In this document: piece by piece, positions 28,357 through 35,665 of the stretch
How the letters are laid out: every line of letters starts with the position of its first letter
How positions within the stretch are numbered: position 1 is the first letter of the stretch
Notes under the pieces: model-generated
Database searches by the model: none
Told to the model about the DNA's origin: nothing
What the model saw: the letters and a program-made list of their open reading frames with translations, nothing else
NCBI RefSeq assembly: GCF_006496635.1
Contig: NZ_CP022958.1
Span: 3,224,001-3,288,000 of the forward strand
Direction: 5' to 3'
DNA length: 64,000 nt
Origin: Azoarcus sp. DD4
GTDB lineage: Bacteria > Pseudomonadota > Gammaproteobacteria > Burkholderiales > Rhodocyclaceae
Position numbers and translations under genes: made by a program

Positions 28357-29316
28357 TCAGGGCGCCGGGCGCCACACGGCACCGGCAACGTCCAGCTTCT
28401 TGGGGATGAGCTTCAGTTCGAACAGCGCGTCGGCCATCTGCTGCTGGTGCTTCACCACGTCGTTGGTGAGCGGCTTCACGCCGTAGCCGTAGCGCGACAC
28501 CGACACCGCGGCGACCTCCACCGGCAGGCCGATCTGCGGCGCGACGATGGCGGCGGCGTCCTGCTGGTTGGCGCCCACCCAGGTGCCGGTTTCGTTGATC
28601 GCGACCAGCGCCGAGGCCAGCACTTCCGGATGCTTGTGCACGAAGCTGCGCGCGGCGATGTAGAAGTTGTAGTTGTTCACGATGCCGCTGCCGTCGGCAA
28701 CGATGCGGGCGCCGATCTGCGCTTCGGCGGCGGCGCCGAACGGGTCCCAGATCGCCCAGGCATCGACCGCGCCCTTCTCGAAGGCGGCGCGCGCATCGGC
28801 CGGCGGCAGGAACACCACCTCGATGTCGCTGTACTTGAGCTTGGCGGATTCCAGCGCCTTCACCAGCAGGTAATGCACGTTGGAGCCCTTGTTGAGCACC
28901 ACCTTCCTGCCCTTGAGTTCGGCCAGCGACTTGATCGGCGAATCCTTGGGCACCAGGATCTTCTCGGCGCGCGGCGCAGGCGGCTCGTTGCCGACATAGA
29001 CCAGATCCGCACCCGCGGCCTGGGCGAACACCGGCGGCGTCTCGCCGACCACGCCGATGTCGATGCTGCCGACGTTGAGCCCTTCCAGCATCTGCGGCCC
29101 GGCGGGGAATTCGGTCCACGTCACCTTCACGCCTTCGGCCTTGAGACGGGCGTCGAGGTTGCCGCGCGCCTTAACGATGGACAGCGTGGAACCCTTCTGC
29201 CAGCCGATGCGGATTTCCTTCTGCTGCGCATGGGCCGGGCCGGCGGACAGCACGGCGAGGCCGGCAGCCGCGGCGGCAAAGCGGATGAAGCGGCGGCGAT
29301 TGTTTGCATGGCTCAT
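28357..29316 (-). CDS. ssuA: Aliphatic sulfonate-binding protein (copy 2)
   Basis: This 319-residue protein has a twin-arginine type signal (RRRFIRF, cleavage near residue 30). It shares with copy 1 the WQKGSTLSIVKARG sulfonate site, LNVGSIDIGVVGETPPVFAQAAGA and AAFEKGAVDAWAIWDPF blocks, but is well diverged. A second binding protein would widen the substrate range of the single SsuBC pair. It starts 25 bases after the Mop gene and ends 34 bases before ssuD. Confidence 0.88.
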   Translation of the reverse strand: MSHANNRRRFIRFAAAAAGLAVLSAGPAHAQQKEIRIGWQKGSTLSIVKARGNLDARLKAEGVKVTWTEFPAGPQMLEGLNVGSIDIGVVGETPPVFAQAAGADLVYVGNEPPAPRAEKILVPKDSPIKSLAELKGRKVVLNKGSNVHYLLVKALESAKLKYSDIEVVFLPPADARAAFEKGAVDAWAIWDPFGAAAEAQIGARIVADGSGIVNNYNFYIAARSFVHKHPEVLASALVAINETGTWVGANQQDAAAIVAPQIGLPVEVAAVSVSRYGYGVKPLTNDVVKHQQQMADALFELKLIPKKLDVAGAVWRPAP

Positions 29317-29341
29317 GTTGTTTTCTCTCCCTTGAATGCGC

Positions 29342-29557
29342 TCAGACCTTGGCGATCGACACTTCGGTCGACTTCACCAGCGCAATCACCTCGCTGCCGA
29401 CTTTCAGTTGCAGCTCCTGCACCGAGCGCGTCGTAATGACGGAAGTGACGATGCCGTGGGGCGTCTCCACGTCGATTTCCGAGACCACCGGGCCGTTGAT
29501 GATTTCCTTCACCTTGCCGCGGAATTGATTGCGGACGTTGATCGAATGAATGGACAT
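29342..29557 (-). CDS. ssuF: Stand-alone Mop (molbindin) protein, SsuF-like
   Basis: This 71-residue protein is a single Mop domain: INVRNQFRGKVKEIINGPVV, then TSVITTRSVQELQLKVGSEVIALVKSTEVSIAK. Such proteins form hexamers that bind molybdate or other oxyanions. In Pseudomonas a protein of this type (SsuF) is encoded in the ssu operon and is needed for sulfonate use; its exact job is unclear. Here it is the promoter-proximal gene of the ssu operon, and the same domain recurs at the end of SsuB. Confidence 0.85.
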   Translation of the reverse strand: MSIHSINVRNQFRGKVKEIINGPVVSEIDVETPHGIVTSVITTRSVQELQLKVGSEVIALVKSTEVSIAKV

Positions 29558-29578
29558 GACGCTATTTCCAAAAAAATA

Positions 29579-29588
29579 ATATCGATAT
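29579..29588. promoter_or_regulatory. AT-rich palindrome upstream of the ssu operon
   Basis: ATATCGATAT is a perfect 10-base palindrome in a strongly AT-rich patch, about 22 bases upstream of the Mop gene start on the minus strand. It may be part of the ssu promoter or an operator; the binding protein is unknown. Confidence 0.35.
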
Positions 29589-29602
29589 CTGAATCAATTA
29601 GA

Positions 29603-29621
29603 CCCGCTCCTCGCGAGCGGG
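29603..29621 (-). terminator. Hairpin downstream of the DUF2325 gene
   Basis: CCCGCTC and GAGCGGG form perfect 7-bp arms around 5 bases, 12 bases after the DUF2325 stop on the minus strand. The following minus-strand sequence is AT-rich without a clean T-run. It probably separates the DUF2325 transcript from the ssu operon. Confidence 0.5.
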
Positions 29622-29632
29622 AAATGAAGTAC

Positions 29633-30019
29633 TCAATGCCGTGCCTTCCGGCGGCTGCCGGCAGCCTTTTCCTTACGTACCGGACAATCGACCGCGATGC
29701 AGTCCGATTCGGCCGGCACCACGAAACGCGCGAGTTTGTCGCGCATGTCCACCAGCGAATGACGGCAATACACCACCGGCACGCCGCGGCTCTCGGCCTG
29801 GCGGCGTACGCTGTAGAGGAGGTCGTGGTTGATGCGGTCGCACAGCACCACCACGAAACGGGTGTCGCTCGGGATCGCCCGGCGGTTGTCGCCCACCTGG
29901 CGGCCGGACCAGTGCTCGGTGCGGGTCACGCCAAGATGGGCCGATTGCTCGAGTTCCGCCCGGATCGCGTCGACCCGGTCCGCACCCACCACCAGGGCCC
30001 GCGTTGCGCTTGCTTTCAT
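29633..30019 (-). CDS. DUF2325 domain protein
   Basis: This 128-residue cytoplasmic protein shows the DUF2325 pattern: ALVVGADRVDAIRAELEQ at the start, TEHWSGRQVGDNRRAIPSDTRFVVVLCDRINHDLLYSVR in the middle and VPVVYCRHSLVDMRDKL near the end. The ATG at 30019 follows GGGAGGCAAGG. The function of the domain is unknown; related genes often lie near anion transport or metal genes. Here it stands divergent to the second ABC system and upstream of the ssu operon. Confidence 0.75.
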   Translation of the reverse strand: MKASATRALVVGADRVDAIRAELEQSAHLGVTRTEHWSGRQVGDNRRAIPSDTRFVVVLCDRINHDLLYSVRRQAESRGVPVVYCRHSLVDMRDKLARFVVPAESDCIAVDCPVRKEKAAGSRRKARH

Positions 30020-30349
30020 CCTTGCCTCCCGTTGTCTCTGCGGCCTGCGCACCCGCCATCGGGCAGCACAGCCATCGCTCTGGCAGCCAATTTGCAGCAG
30101 GGGATTTATCCGGAGCCAATACTATTTATTGCGTTGCTTATTCCGCGACATTGGAAATTCCGCCAATCGCTGTGCATTCGAGCAAGATTCCGGCATGCCG
30201 CCAGACAAAAGAATTCGATATGCGGAATACCGATATGGAATTCCCTTTTTATTGGTTCGTGGGCGACGGCCCGGAAACTAAGCTTTTTCGCCAGTGATGC
30301 CGCCGCCAATACGGCGGACATCGAATCCGATCCGAACCAGGGAGTTTTC
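30020..30349. promoter_or_regulatory. 330-base divergent control region, DUF2325/ssu side and second ABC system
   Basis: No gene is seen. From about 30100 it is AT-richer than its surroundings and holds many GGAA/TTCC half-sites: ATTCCGC at 30140, GGAAATTCC near 30151, GCGGAATACC near 30222 and GGAATTCCC near 30237. Such clustering is typical of a LysR-type (CysB/SsuR class) control region, but no binding can be shown. Confidence 0.45.
30216..30245 (+). repeat. Tandem operator-like repeat before the second ABC system
   Basis: CGATATGCGGAATAC (30216-30230) is followed at once by CGATATGGAATTCCC (30231-30245). The two share CGATATG and GGAAT with a 15-base period, and GAATTC occurs on both flanks. 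The repeat lies about 105 bases upstream of the binding protein gene. Confidence 0.45.
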
Positions 30350-31375
30350 ATGCGTACCAAACCGCTCGTCCGCGCCGGCCTCGCCGCGCTTGCCTTTGCG
30401 TTCGCCTCCGGCGCCGCGATTGCCGAATCGATCAAGGTCGGCTACCTGCCGGTCACCGGCCATGCCAAGTTCTTCGTCGCCAAGGAACAGGGCTTCTTCA
30501 AGCAGGAAGGGCTGGACGTCGAACTGGTGGAATTCGTCAATTCCGCCGACGGCCTCAACGCGGTGGTCGCCAACAAGCTGGACATCGGCGCCTTCGGCAC
30601 CACCGCGCCGCTGGTGCATTACTCGCGCGGCGCCGATCTCAAGATCATCGGCGGCATCATGGGCGAAGACGCGGCGATCATCGTGAAGCCGGAAAACGCC
30701 GACAAGATCCGCAACGTCGCAGACCTCAAGGGCAAGAAGATCGCCACCATCCGCCTCGCCACCGGCGACGCGGTGCTGCGCGCGGCGCTCAAGGACCAGA
30801 AGATCGACTGGAAGAAGGACGTCGAGATCTTCGAACTGAAGAGCCCGCCGGCGGTGCTGGAGGCGGTGAAGTCCGGCCAGGTCGATGCCGGCGTCACCTG
30901 GGGCCCGCACGACATCCGCGCCGAACGCCAGGGCCTGAAAGTGGTGATCCGCACCGGCGAGCTGCAACCCGGCCATCCGTGCTGCCGCCTGGTGGTGAAG
31001 TCCGAGCGGCTGAAGGAAGGCGACACCTGGGATCGCTTCCTGCGCGCCATCCTGAAGGCCGAGAAGTTCGCCGCGCAGAACCGCAAGGAAACCATCGATT
31101 CCATTCAGAAGTACGTGAAGCTCGACCGCGACATCCTCGAGCAGGGCTACTACTCGCCGCACCTGGAACAGGGCACCGACCCCAACGTGAAGGGCACGCA
31201 GAAGTTCTGGACGACCATGGTGTCCTCCGAATTCATCGAGGGTAGCCGCCCGCTGCAGCCGGCGTTCGCGCTCGATCCCTACCACCGTGCGCTGCAGGGC
31301 CTCGCCAAGGAACAGCCGAACGACCCGTTCTGGAAGCAGAAGCTGAAGGCGGAACAGGAAAGGAACGTGCTGTGA
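30350..31375 (+). CDS. Nitrate/sulfonate/taurine-class ABC substrate-binding protein
   Basis: This 341-residue periplasmic protein has a signal peptide (cleavage after IAES-type site near 25) and the NMT1/TauA pattern: IKVGYLPVTGHAKFFVAKEQGFF, NKLDIGAFGTTAPLVHYSRGADL and SGQVDAGVTWGPHD. It is not close to the two SsuA copies. An odd feature is the Cys pair in LQPGHPCCRLVV (about 210-215), near where the ligand cleft would lie. It heads a five-gene plus-strand operon. The ligand is unknown; an organosulfur or aromatic acid is suggested by the neighbours. Confidence 0.82.
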   Translation: MRTKPLVRAGLAALAFAFASGAAIAESIKVGYLPVTGHAKFFVAKEQGFFKQEGLDVELVEFVNSADGLNAVVANKLDIGAFGTTAPLVHYSRGADLKIIGGIMGEDAAIIVKPENADKIRNVADLKGKKIATIRLATGDAVLRAALKDQKIDWKKDVEIFELKSPPAVLEAVKSGQVDAGVTWGPHDIRAERQGLKVVIRTGELQPGHPCCRLVVKSERLKEGDTWDRFLRAILKAEKFAAQNRKETIDSIQKYVKLDRDILEQGYYSPHLEQGTDPNVKGTQKFWTTMVSSEFIEGSRPLQPAFALDPYHRALQGLAKEQPNDPFWKQKLKAEQERNVL

Positions 31376-31409
31376 TCGTCGCTGCACGGCCGTCCGCAGG
31401 GAGAGTGTG

Positions 31410-32201
31410 ATGACAACCGGCAACAGCCTGCGCGTCGAAGGCCTGGCCTTCGCCTACGGCGAGCGCGAGATCCTGCGCGGCATCGAGCTGAACGTGGCCG
31501 AGGGCGAGTTCGTCGCCCTGCTCGGCCCCAGCGGCTCCGGCAAATCCACCCTGCTGCGGCTGATCGCGGGGCTGGAGAAGCCCAACCGCGGCCGCGTTGC
31601 CGCCGCCGGCAAGCCGGTGGCCGGCCCCGGCCCGGACCGCGCGGTGGTGTTCCAGCACTACGCGCTGTTTCCGTGGATGACGGTAGCGGACAACGTCGCC
31701 GAAGCCGTGGCCAAGTCTCACCCCGGCCTCGGCCGCGCCGAGCGCCGCCAGCGCGCCTGGGAACACCTGGAGCGCGTCGGCCTCGGCGACGCCGCCCCGC
31801 GCCATCCGTTCGAGCTGTCCGGCGGCATGCAGCAGCGCGCCGCGATTGCCCGCGCGCTGGCGCTGGAATCGCCCTTCCTGCTGATGGACGAACCCTTCGG
31901 CGCGCTCGACCCGATCAACCGCGCCAGGCTGCAGGACCTGCTGATCGAGGTCTGGCAACGCGGCCGCCCGCGCCGCACCGTGGTGTTCGTCACCCACGAC
32001 GTCGACGAAGCCCTGCTGCTGGCCGACCGCGTGGTGGTGATGGGCGCCTCGCCGGGGCGGATCATCGCCGAGCACGTGGTGCCGTTCGCGCGGCCGCGCA
32101 AACGCGCGGCGCTGTTCGGCGAGACAGCGTTCCATGAACTGCGCGAGCGGATCGCGGAGGCGCTGGATGCGGACACGCTGGCGGGGTTGGAGGTGGTTTG
32201 A
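31410..32201 (+). CDS. ABC transporter ATPase of the TauB/SsuB class
   Basis: This 263-residue ATPase has Walker A GPSGSGKST (about 40-48), a Q-loop (VFQHYALFPWMTV), signature LSGGMQQR and Walker B LLMDEPFGALD, then the H-loop THDVDEA. It lacks the Mop extension of SsuB. The ATG at 31410 follows GGGAGAG; a GTG one codon earlier is the alternative. It follows the binding protein gene by 34 bases and should energise the permease encoded next. Confidence 0.9.
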   Translation: MTTGNSLRVEGLAFAYGEREILRGIELNVAEGEFVALLGPSGSGKSTLLRLIAGLEKPNRGRVAAAGKPVAGPGPDRAVVFQHYALFPWMTVADNVAEAVAKSHPGLGRAERRQRAWEHLERVGLGDAAPRHPFELSGGMQQRAAIARALALESPFLLMDEPFGALDPINRARLQDLLIEVWQRGRPRRTVVFVTHDVDEALLLADRVVVMGASPGRIIAEHVVPFARPRKRAALFGETAFHELRERIAEALDADTLAGLEVV

Positions 32202-32264
32202 GCGGTCAGGTACTGAGCGTCGCGGTATTTGAGCACCAACACAACGCGCGCCGTGGGTTCTGTT

Positions 32265-32284
32265 CCTCCCCCTTCAAGGGGAGG
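32265..32284 (+). repeat. CCTCCCC-CTTCAA-GGGGAGG inverted repeat
   Basis: Perfect 7-bp arms surround CTTCAA in the 122-base gap between the ATPase and permease genes. I recall sequences of this shape as a common interspersed motif in proteobacterial genomes. It may be a mobile hairpin, and it could affect read-through between the two genes. Confidence 0.5.
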
Positions 32285-32323
32285 GAGACACACGGCACGC
32301 CCACTGAATTTCTGGAGCACCCC

Positions 32324-33136
32324 ATGAGCGCCCAACAAACCGCGCTTGACCACCCCACCACCCCGGCCGCCGAGCCCGCAGCGCCCCGCTTCCGCCTCCC
32401 CTTCGCCTGGGAACCGTGGGCCTTCGCCGCCGTGCTCGTCGCCATCTGGCAGGCGATCGGCAGCGCGCTCGCCGGCAGCGGCAACCCGTTGCTGCCGCCG
32501 CCGATCACCGTGCTGCAGGCACTGTGGGATTCGCTGCCGGAACTCGGCCGCGGCACCGTGTCGTCCCTCCTCATCCTCATCCCGGGTTTCGGTGCCGCGC
32601 TGGTGCTGGGCGTCGCGCTCGGGCTGGCTGCCGGTACCACGCCGCGGCTGGCGCGGGCCTTCTTCCCGTTCGCCAAGGTCGCCGCGCCGGTGCCGCCGAC
32701 GGTTTATATCCCCTACGCGATCGCGGTGCTGCCAACCTTCCACCTGTCGGCCACCTTCGTAGTCTTCGTCGGCGCCTTCTGGCCGATCTTCCAGAACGCC
32801 GCCGCCGGTGCGCTGGCGGTGGAAGGCCGCCACCGCGACAACGCCCGCGTGCTCGGCTTCGGCCGGCTGGAAACCCTGCGCAAGGTGATCTTCCCGGCCG
32901 CGCTGCCGCACGTCTTCTCCGGCATGGCGGTGGGCCTGGGCTTCTCCTTCATCCTGCTGACGGTGGCCGAACTCTTCGGCGCCAACGCCGGGCTGGGCCG
33001 CTTCGTGCAGTACTACGCCGACTTCGCCGACTACCCGCGCATGGTCGCCGGCATCCTCTACACCGGCGCGGTGACCTGGGCGGTGATGAGCCTGCTCGAC
33101 GCCCTGCGCCATCGCGCCTTGTTCTGGCTGCGCTGA
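32324..33136 (+). CDS. ABC transporter permease of the TauC/SsuC class
   Basis: This 270-residue protein has about six helices and the EAA-type coupling loop (ARVLGFGRLETLRKVIFPAALPHVFSG, about 180-206). The ATG at 32324 follows GGAG; a longer frame starting at 32198 runs through the inverted repeat and is rejected. The gap before it is unusually long for this operon (122 bases). It forms the channel for the ligand of the protein at 30350-31375. Confidence 0.87.
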   Translation: MSAQQTALDHPTTPAAEPAAPRFRLPFAWEPWAFAAVLVAIWQAIGSALAGSGNPLLPPPITVLQALWDSLPELGRGTVSSLLILIPGFGAALVLGVALGLAAGTTPRLARAFFPFAKVAAPVPPTVYIPYAIAVLPTFHLSATFVVFVGAFWPIFQNAAAGALAVEGRHRDNARVLGFGRLETLRKVIFPAALPHVFSGMAVGLGFSFILLTVAELFGANAGLGRFVQYYADFADYPRMVAGILYTGAVTWAVMSLLDALRHRALFWLR

Positions 33137-33153
33137 TCGCCAGGGAGACCGCC

Positions 33154-33852
33154 ATGTCCAAGCCCCATCGCCCACATCGCAGCCCCTTTGCCGACGCGAC
33201 GGTGCCCGAGCTGCCCAACCCGCTTCCCGATGCCATCCCGGGCGAACCGCTGCCGCCCGCGGACTTCACCGCCGAGCGCGAAGGCCTGCTCGAGCGCAGC
33301 CTGTGGATAGGCCTGATCGGCATCCTGCTGCTGCTCGCCGCGCTCTTCGCCGATGGCAGCGTCGGCGCAGCCAGCGCCGCACCGGCCACCACCGCGGCCA
33401 AGCACGACGACGGGTTCTTCCCGCCCACCGCCGATCTCGCCAGGGCGCTCGCCCAGGCCCGCAAGGATGGCAAGCACGGCGTGGCGGTGCTTTACGAGAT
33501 GAACGGCTGCAGCGACTGCGCCCGCCTGCGCGCCACCAGCTTCAAGGACGCCGGCCTGCGCCGCGACTACCAGCGCGACTTCGTTGTCGCCAGCGTGATG
33601 GCGGACGAACCCACCGCGCTGCGCGACTTCGACGGCAAGCCCACCAACCAGGCGGAATTCGCCCACGCGCAGCGGGTGTATGCGCTGCCGACGGTGGTGT
33701 TCTACGACCTCGACGGCATCCCGGTGGCGCGCCAGGTCGGCAACACGCTGGCGCTGGCGGACTGGCTGCGCCTCGGCCGCTACGTGCGCGAAGCCGGCTA
33801 CGAGGAAGCCCCTTTCTCCGCCTGGAAGCCCGCCGCGCGCAAGGGCAGTTGA
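33154..33852 (+). CDS. Membrane-anchored thioredoxin-fold protein (CxxC)
   Basis: This 232-residue protein has a Pro-rich N-terminus, one helix (about 49-67) and a periplasmic thioredoxin-like domain with the redox motif Cys-Ser-Asp-Cys (YEMNGCSDCARLR, about 113-125) and the cis-Pro loop (YALPTVVFYD). The CSDC motif and SoxW-like layout fit a reductant for a periplasmic disulfide, thiol or sulfur compound. It starts 17 bases after the permease gene and precedes the ligase by 22. The Cys pair of the binding protein is one conceivable partner; this is inference. Confidence 0.75.
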   Translation: MSKPHRPHRSPFADATVPELPNPLPDAIPGEPLPPADFTAEREGLLERSLWIGLIGILLLLAALFADGSVGAASAAPATTAAKHDDGFFPPTADLARALAQARKDGKHGVAVLYEMNGCSDCARLRATSFKDAGLRRDYQRDFVVASVMADEPTALRDFDGKPTNQAEFAHAQRVYALPTVVFYDLDGIPVARQVGNTLALADWLRLGRYVREAGYEEAPFSAWKPAARKGS

Positions 33853-33874
33853 ACCACCGCACACAGGAATACCG

Positions 33875-35212
33875 ATGACGCACGCGAACGACCGCAAGTA
33901 CTGGGACCCGCAACTCGAAACCCAGAGCCGCGCCGACTGGAACGCGCTCAAGCTCGGCCTGCTGAAGACGCATCTGAAGCACGCCTACGACAACTCGCCT
34001 TACTACCGCAGCAGCTTCGACGCCGCCGGCGTGAAGCCGGAAGACCTGAAGACACTCGCCGACCTGCAGCGCTTCCCGACCATCGACAAGAAGATCCTGC
34101 GCGAACGCCAGGAAGCGAAGCCGCTGCTCGGCGACCTCGCCGCGGTGCCGGAACGCGAGGTGGTGTATGTGTCGGCCTCGTCCGGCTCCACCGGCGTGCC
34201 CACGGTGTCGCCCTTCACCCAGCAGGATTTCGACGACTGGATAGCCTACGAGGCGCGCCAGTTCTGGTCTTCCGGCCTGCGTCCGGAAGACCGCTACGCG
34301 CACTCGCTCAACTTTTCGCTCTTCATCGGCGGCCCCTGCGTGCTCGGCGCGCAGAAGCTCGGCGCGCTCAGCATCCACGCCGGCACGGTGCCGTCGGAGC
34401 GCCTGCTCGCCATCCTGCGCCAGTTCCAGGCCACCGCGATCTGGACCACGCCGTCCTACGCCTGGTACCTGGGCGAGACCGCGCAAAAGGAAGGCATCGA
34501 CCCGAAGAAGGATCTGGCGGTGAAGCGCATCTTCGTCGCCGGCGAGCCCGGCGGCTCCATTCCCGAGACCCGCGCCCGCATCGAGGCGCTGTGGGGCGCC
34601 GAGGTGTACGACTACTACGGCCTGTCGGACATCTTCGGCTCCTGCGCCGGCATGTGCGAGGAGAAGGACGGCCTGCACTGGGCGGAAGACCACATCCTGG
34701 TCGAAGTGCTCGATCCCGAGACCGGCGAGCCGGTCGCCCCCGGCGAACGCGGCGAAATGGTGCTGACCACGCTGAAGAAGCGCGCCCGCCCGCTGATCCG
34801 CTTCCGCACCGGCGACATCGTCAGCTTCACCGATGAGCCCTGCGCCTGCGGTCGCACCAGCCAGCGCCTGCTCGGCGTGCATGGGCGCCGCGACGACATG
34901 CTGATCGTGCGCGGGGTGAACATCTTCCCGAGCGACGTCGAGGCCATCGTGCGCAAGGACCACGACTTCAGCGGCGAATACCGGCTGGTGATCGAGCGCA
35001 TCGACCACCTCGACCGCCTCACCATCGAGGTCGAGCGCGCCGCCGCCTTCCCCGGCACAGCCGACGCGCTTGCCGACCGCCTCGCCCACCGCGTCAAGGC
35101 GATCACCGGCGTCGGCGCCCACATCGCGGTGCTCGACCCCGACACCCTGCCGCGCGCCACCCACAAGGCGAAGCGGGTGGAAGACCGCCGCGGCCAGGTG
35201 TGGACTGCCTGA
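33875..35212 (+). CDS. Phenylacetate-CoA ligase family AMP-forming enzyme
   Basis: This 445-residue enzyme has PaaK features in order: NSPYYRSSFDAAGV, the P-loop YVSASSGSTGVPTV (about 91-104), YDYYGLSDIFG, RPLIRFRTGDIV, DDMLIVRGVNIFPS and the C-terminal Lys region (HKAKRVEDRR). PaaK-type enzymes activate aryl carboxylates to CoA thioesters with ATP in the cytoplasm. No other paa gene is nearby, so phenylacetate itself is unlikely. Its place at the end of an ABC importer operon suggests that it traps the imported ligand as a CoA ester. Confidence 0.85.
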   Translation: MTHANDRKYWDPQLETQSRADWNALKLGLLKTHLKHAYDNSPYYRSSFDAAGVKPEDLKTLADLQRFPTIDKKILRERQEAKPLLGDLAAVPEREVVYVSASSGSTGVPTVSPFTQQDFDDWIAYEARQFWSSGLRPEDRYAHSLNFSLFIGGPCVLGAQKLGALSIHAGTVPSERLLAILRQFQATAIWTTPSYAWYLGETAQKEGIDPKKDLAVKRIFVAGEPGGSIPETRARIEALWGAEVYDYYGLSDIFGSCAGMCEEKDGLHWAEDHILVEVLDPETGEPVAPGERGEMVLTTLKKRARPLIRFRTGDIVSFTDEPCACGRTSQRLLGVHGRRDDMLIVRGVNIFPSDVEAIVRKDHDFSGEYRLVIERIDHLDRLTIEVERAAAFPGTADALADRLAHRVKAITGVGAHIAVLDPDTLPRATHKAKRVEDRRGQVWTA

Positions 35213-35246
35213 GCGACGAGCCGGCCAAACGCCTGCGTCCTTGATC

Positions 35247-35270
35247 CGTCGCCGCTTGCCCGCGGCGACG
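35247..35270 (+). terminator. Hairpin ending the ABC-ligase operon
   Basis: CGTCGCCGC and GCGGCGACG are perfect 9-bp arms around 6 bases, 34 bases after the ligase stop. The 3' side is AAAAAGG rather than T-rich. It probably acts as a transcript end or stabiliser ahead of the riboswitch promoter. Confidence 0.5.
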
Positions 35271-35278
35271 AAAAAGGT

Positions 35279-35308
35279 TTGACCGTCCGCGGCCGCGCCA
35301 CCTACACT
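35279..35308 (+). promoter_or_regulatory. Sigma-70 type promoter for the riboswitch transcript
   Basis: TTGACC (35279-35284) and TACACT (35303-35308) are separated by 18 bases. The predicted start near 35315 falls just before the cobalamin riboswitch, which supports the assignment. Confidence 0.55.
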
Positions 35309-35316
35309 CGCCGCCG

Positions 35317-35490
35317 TTGAAGGTTCCCCGCCCGGGGATTAAATGGGAAGCCGGTGCCGAGCCCTGCTCGAATTCCGGCGCTGCCCCCGCAACTGTAATC
35401 GGCGAGCGCTTCGCCACCCCATGCCACTGGATGCGTTCCGGGAAGGCGGGCGAAGCGCGACGACCCGAGAGCCAGGAGACCTGCCGCAAC
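35317..35490 (+). ncRNA. Cobalamin (B12) riboswitch
   Basis: The landmarks of the class appear in order: GGTTCC (35322-35327), the AAATGGGAAGCCGGTG segment (35341-35356), GCTGCCCCCGCAACTGTAA (35380-35398), GGGAAGG (35440-35446) and the B12 box AGCCAGGAGACCTGCC (35470-35485). Binding of adenosylcobalamin or a relative should lower expression of the downstream TonB receptor. The leader runs about 175 bases past the aptamer before the chosen start codon. Confidence 0.92.
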
Positions 35491-35665
35491 GTCCATCCTT
35501 GAAACAGACGGGGCGGGGTGTCCCTGGCAGAGGTTGCGCGTGTTTTTCCTGCGATACGTTCGTAGCGGCAGTGTTCGCCCGGCCACCGGCCAGGCCGTTG
35601 CCGCGCGCGTTTCGCGCCCCGGACCGCCGCCGACGATGCTCCGCCCCCCACAACGGAGACGAGTC
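35491..35665 (+). other. Leader between the B12 riboswitch and the TonB receptor start
   Basis: This 175-base leader is GC-rich. It holds CCTGGCAG (35523-35530), which could pair with CTGCC at the end of the B12 box, and the GGAGAC ribosome binding site at about 35654. No terminator with a T-run is seen, so the switch probably acts on translation start or through Rho. Confidence 0.4.
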
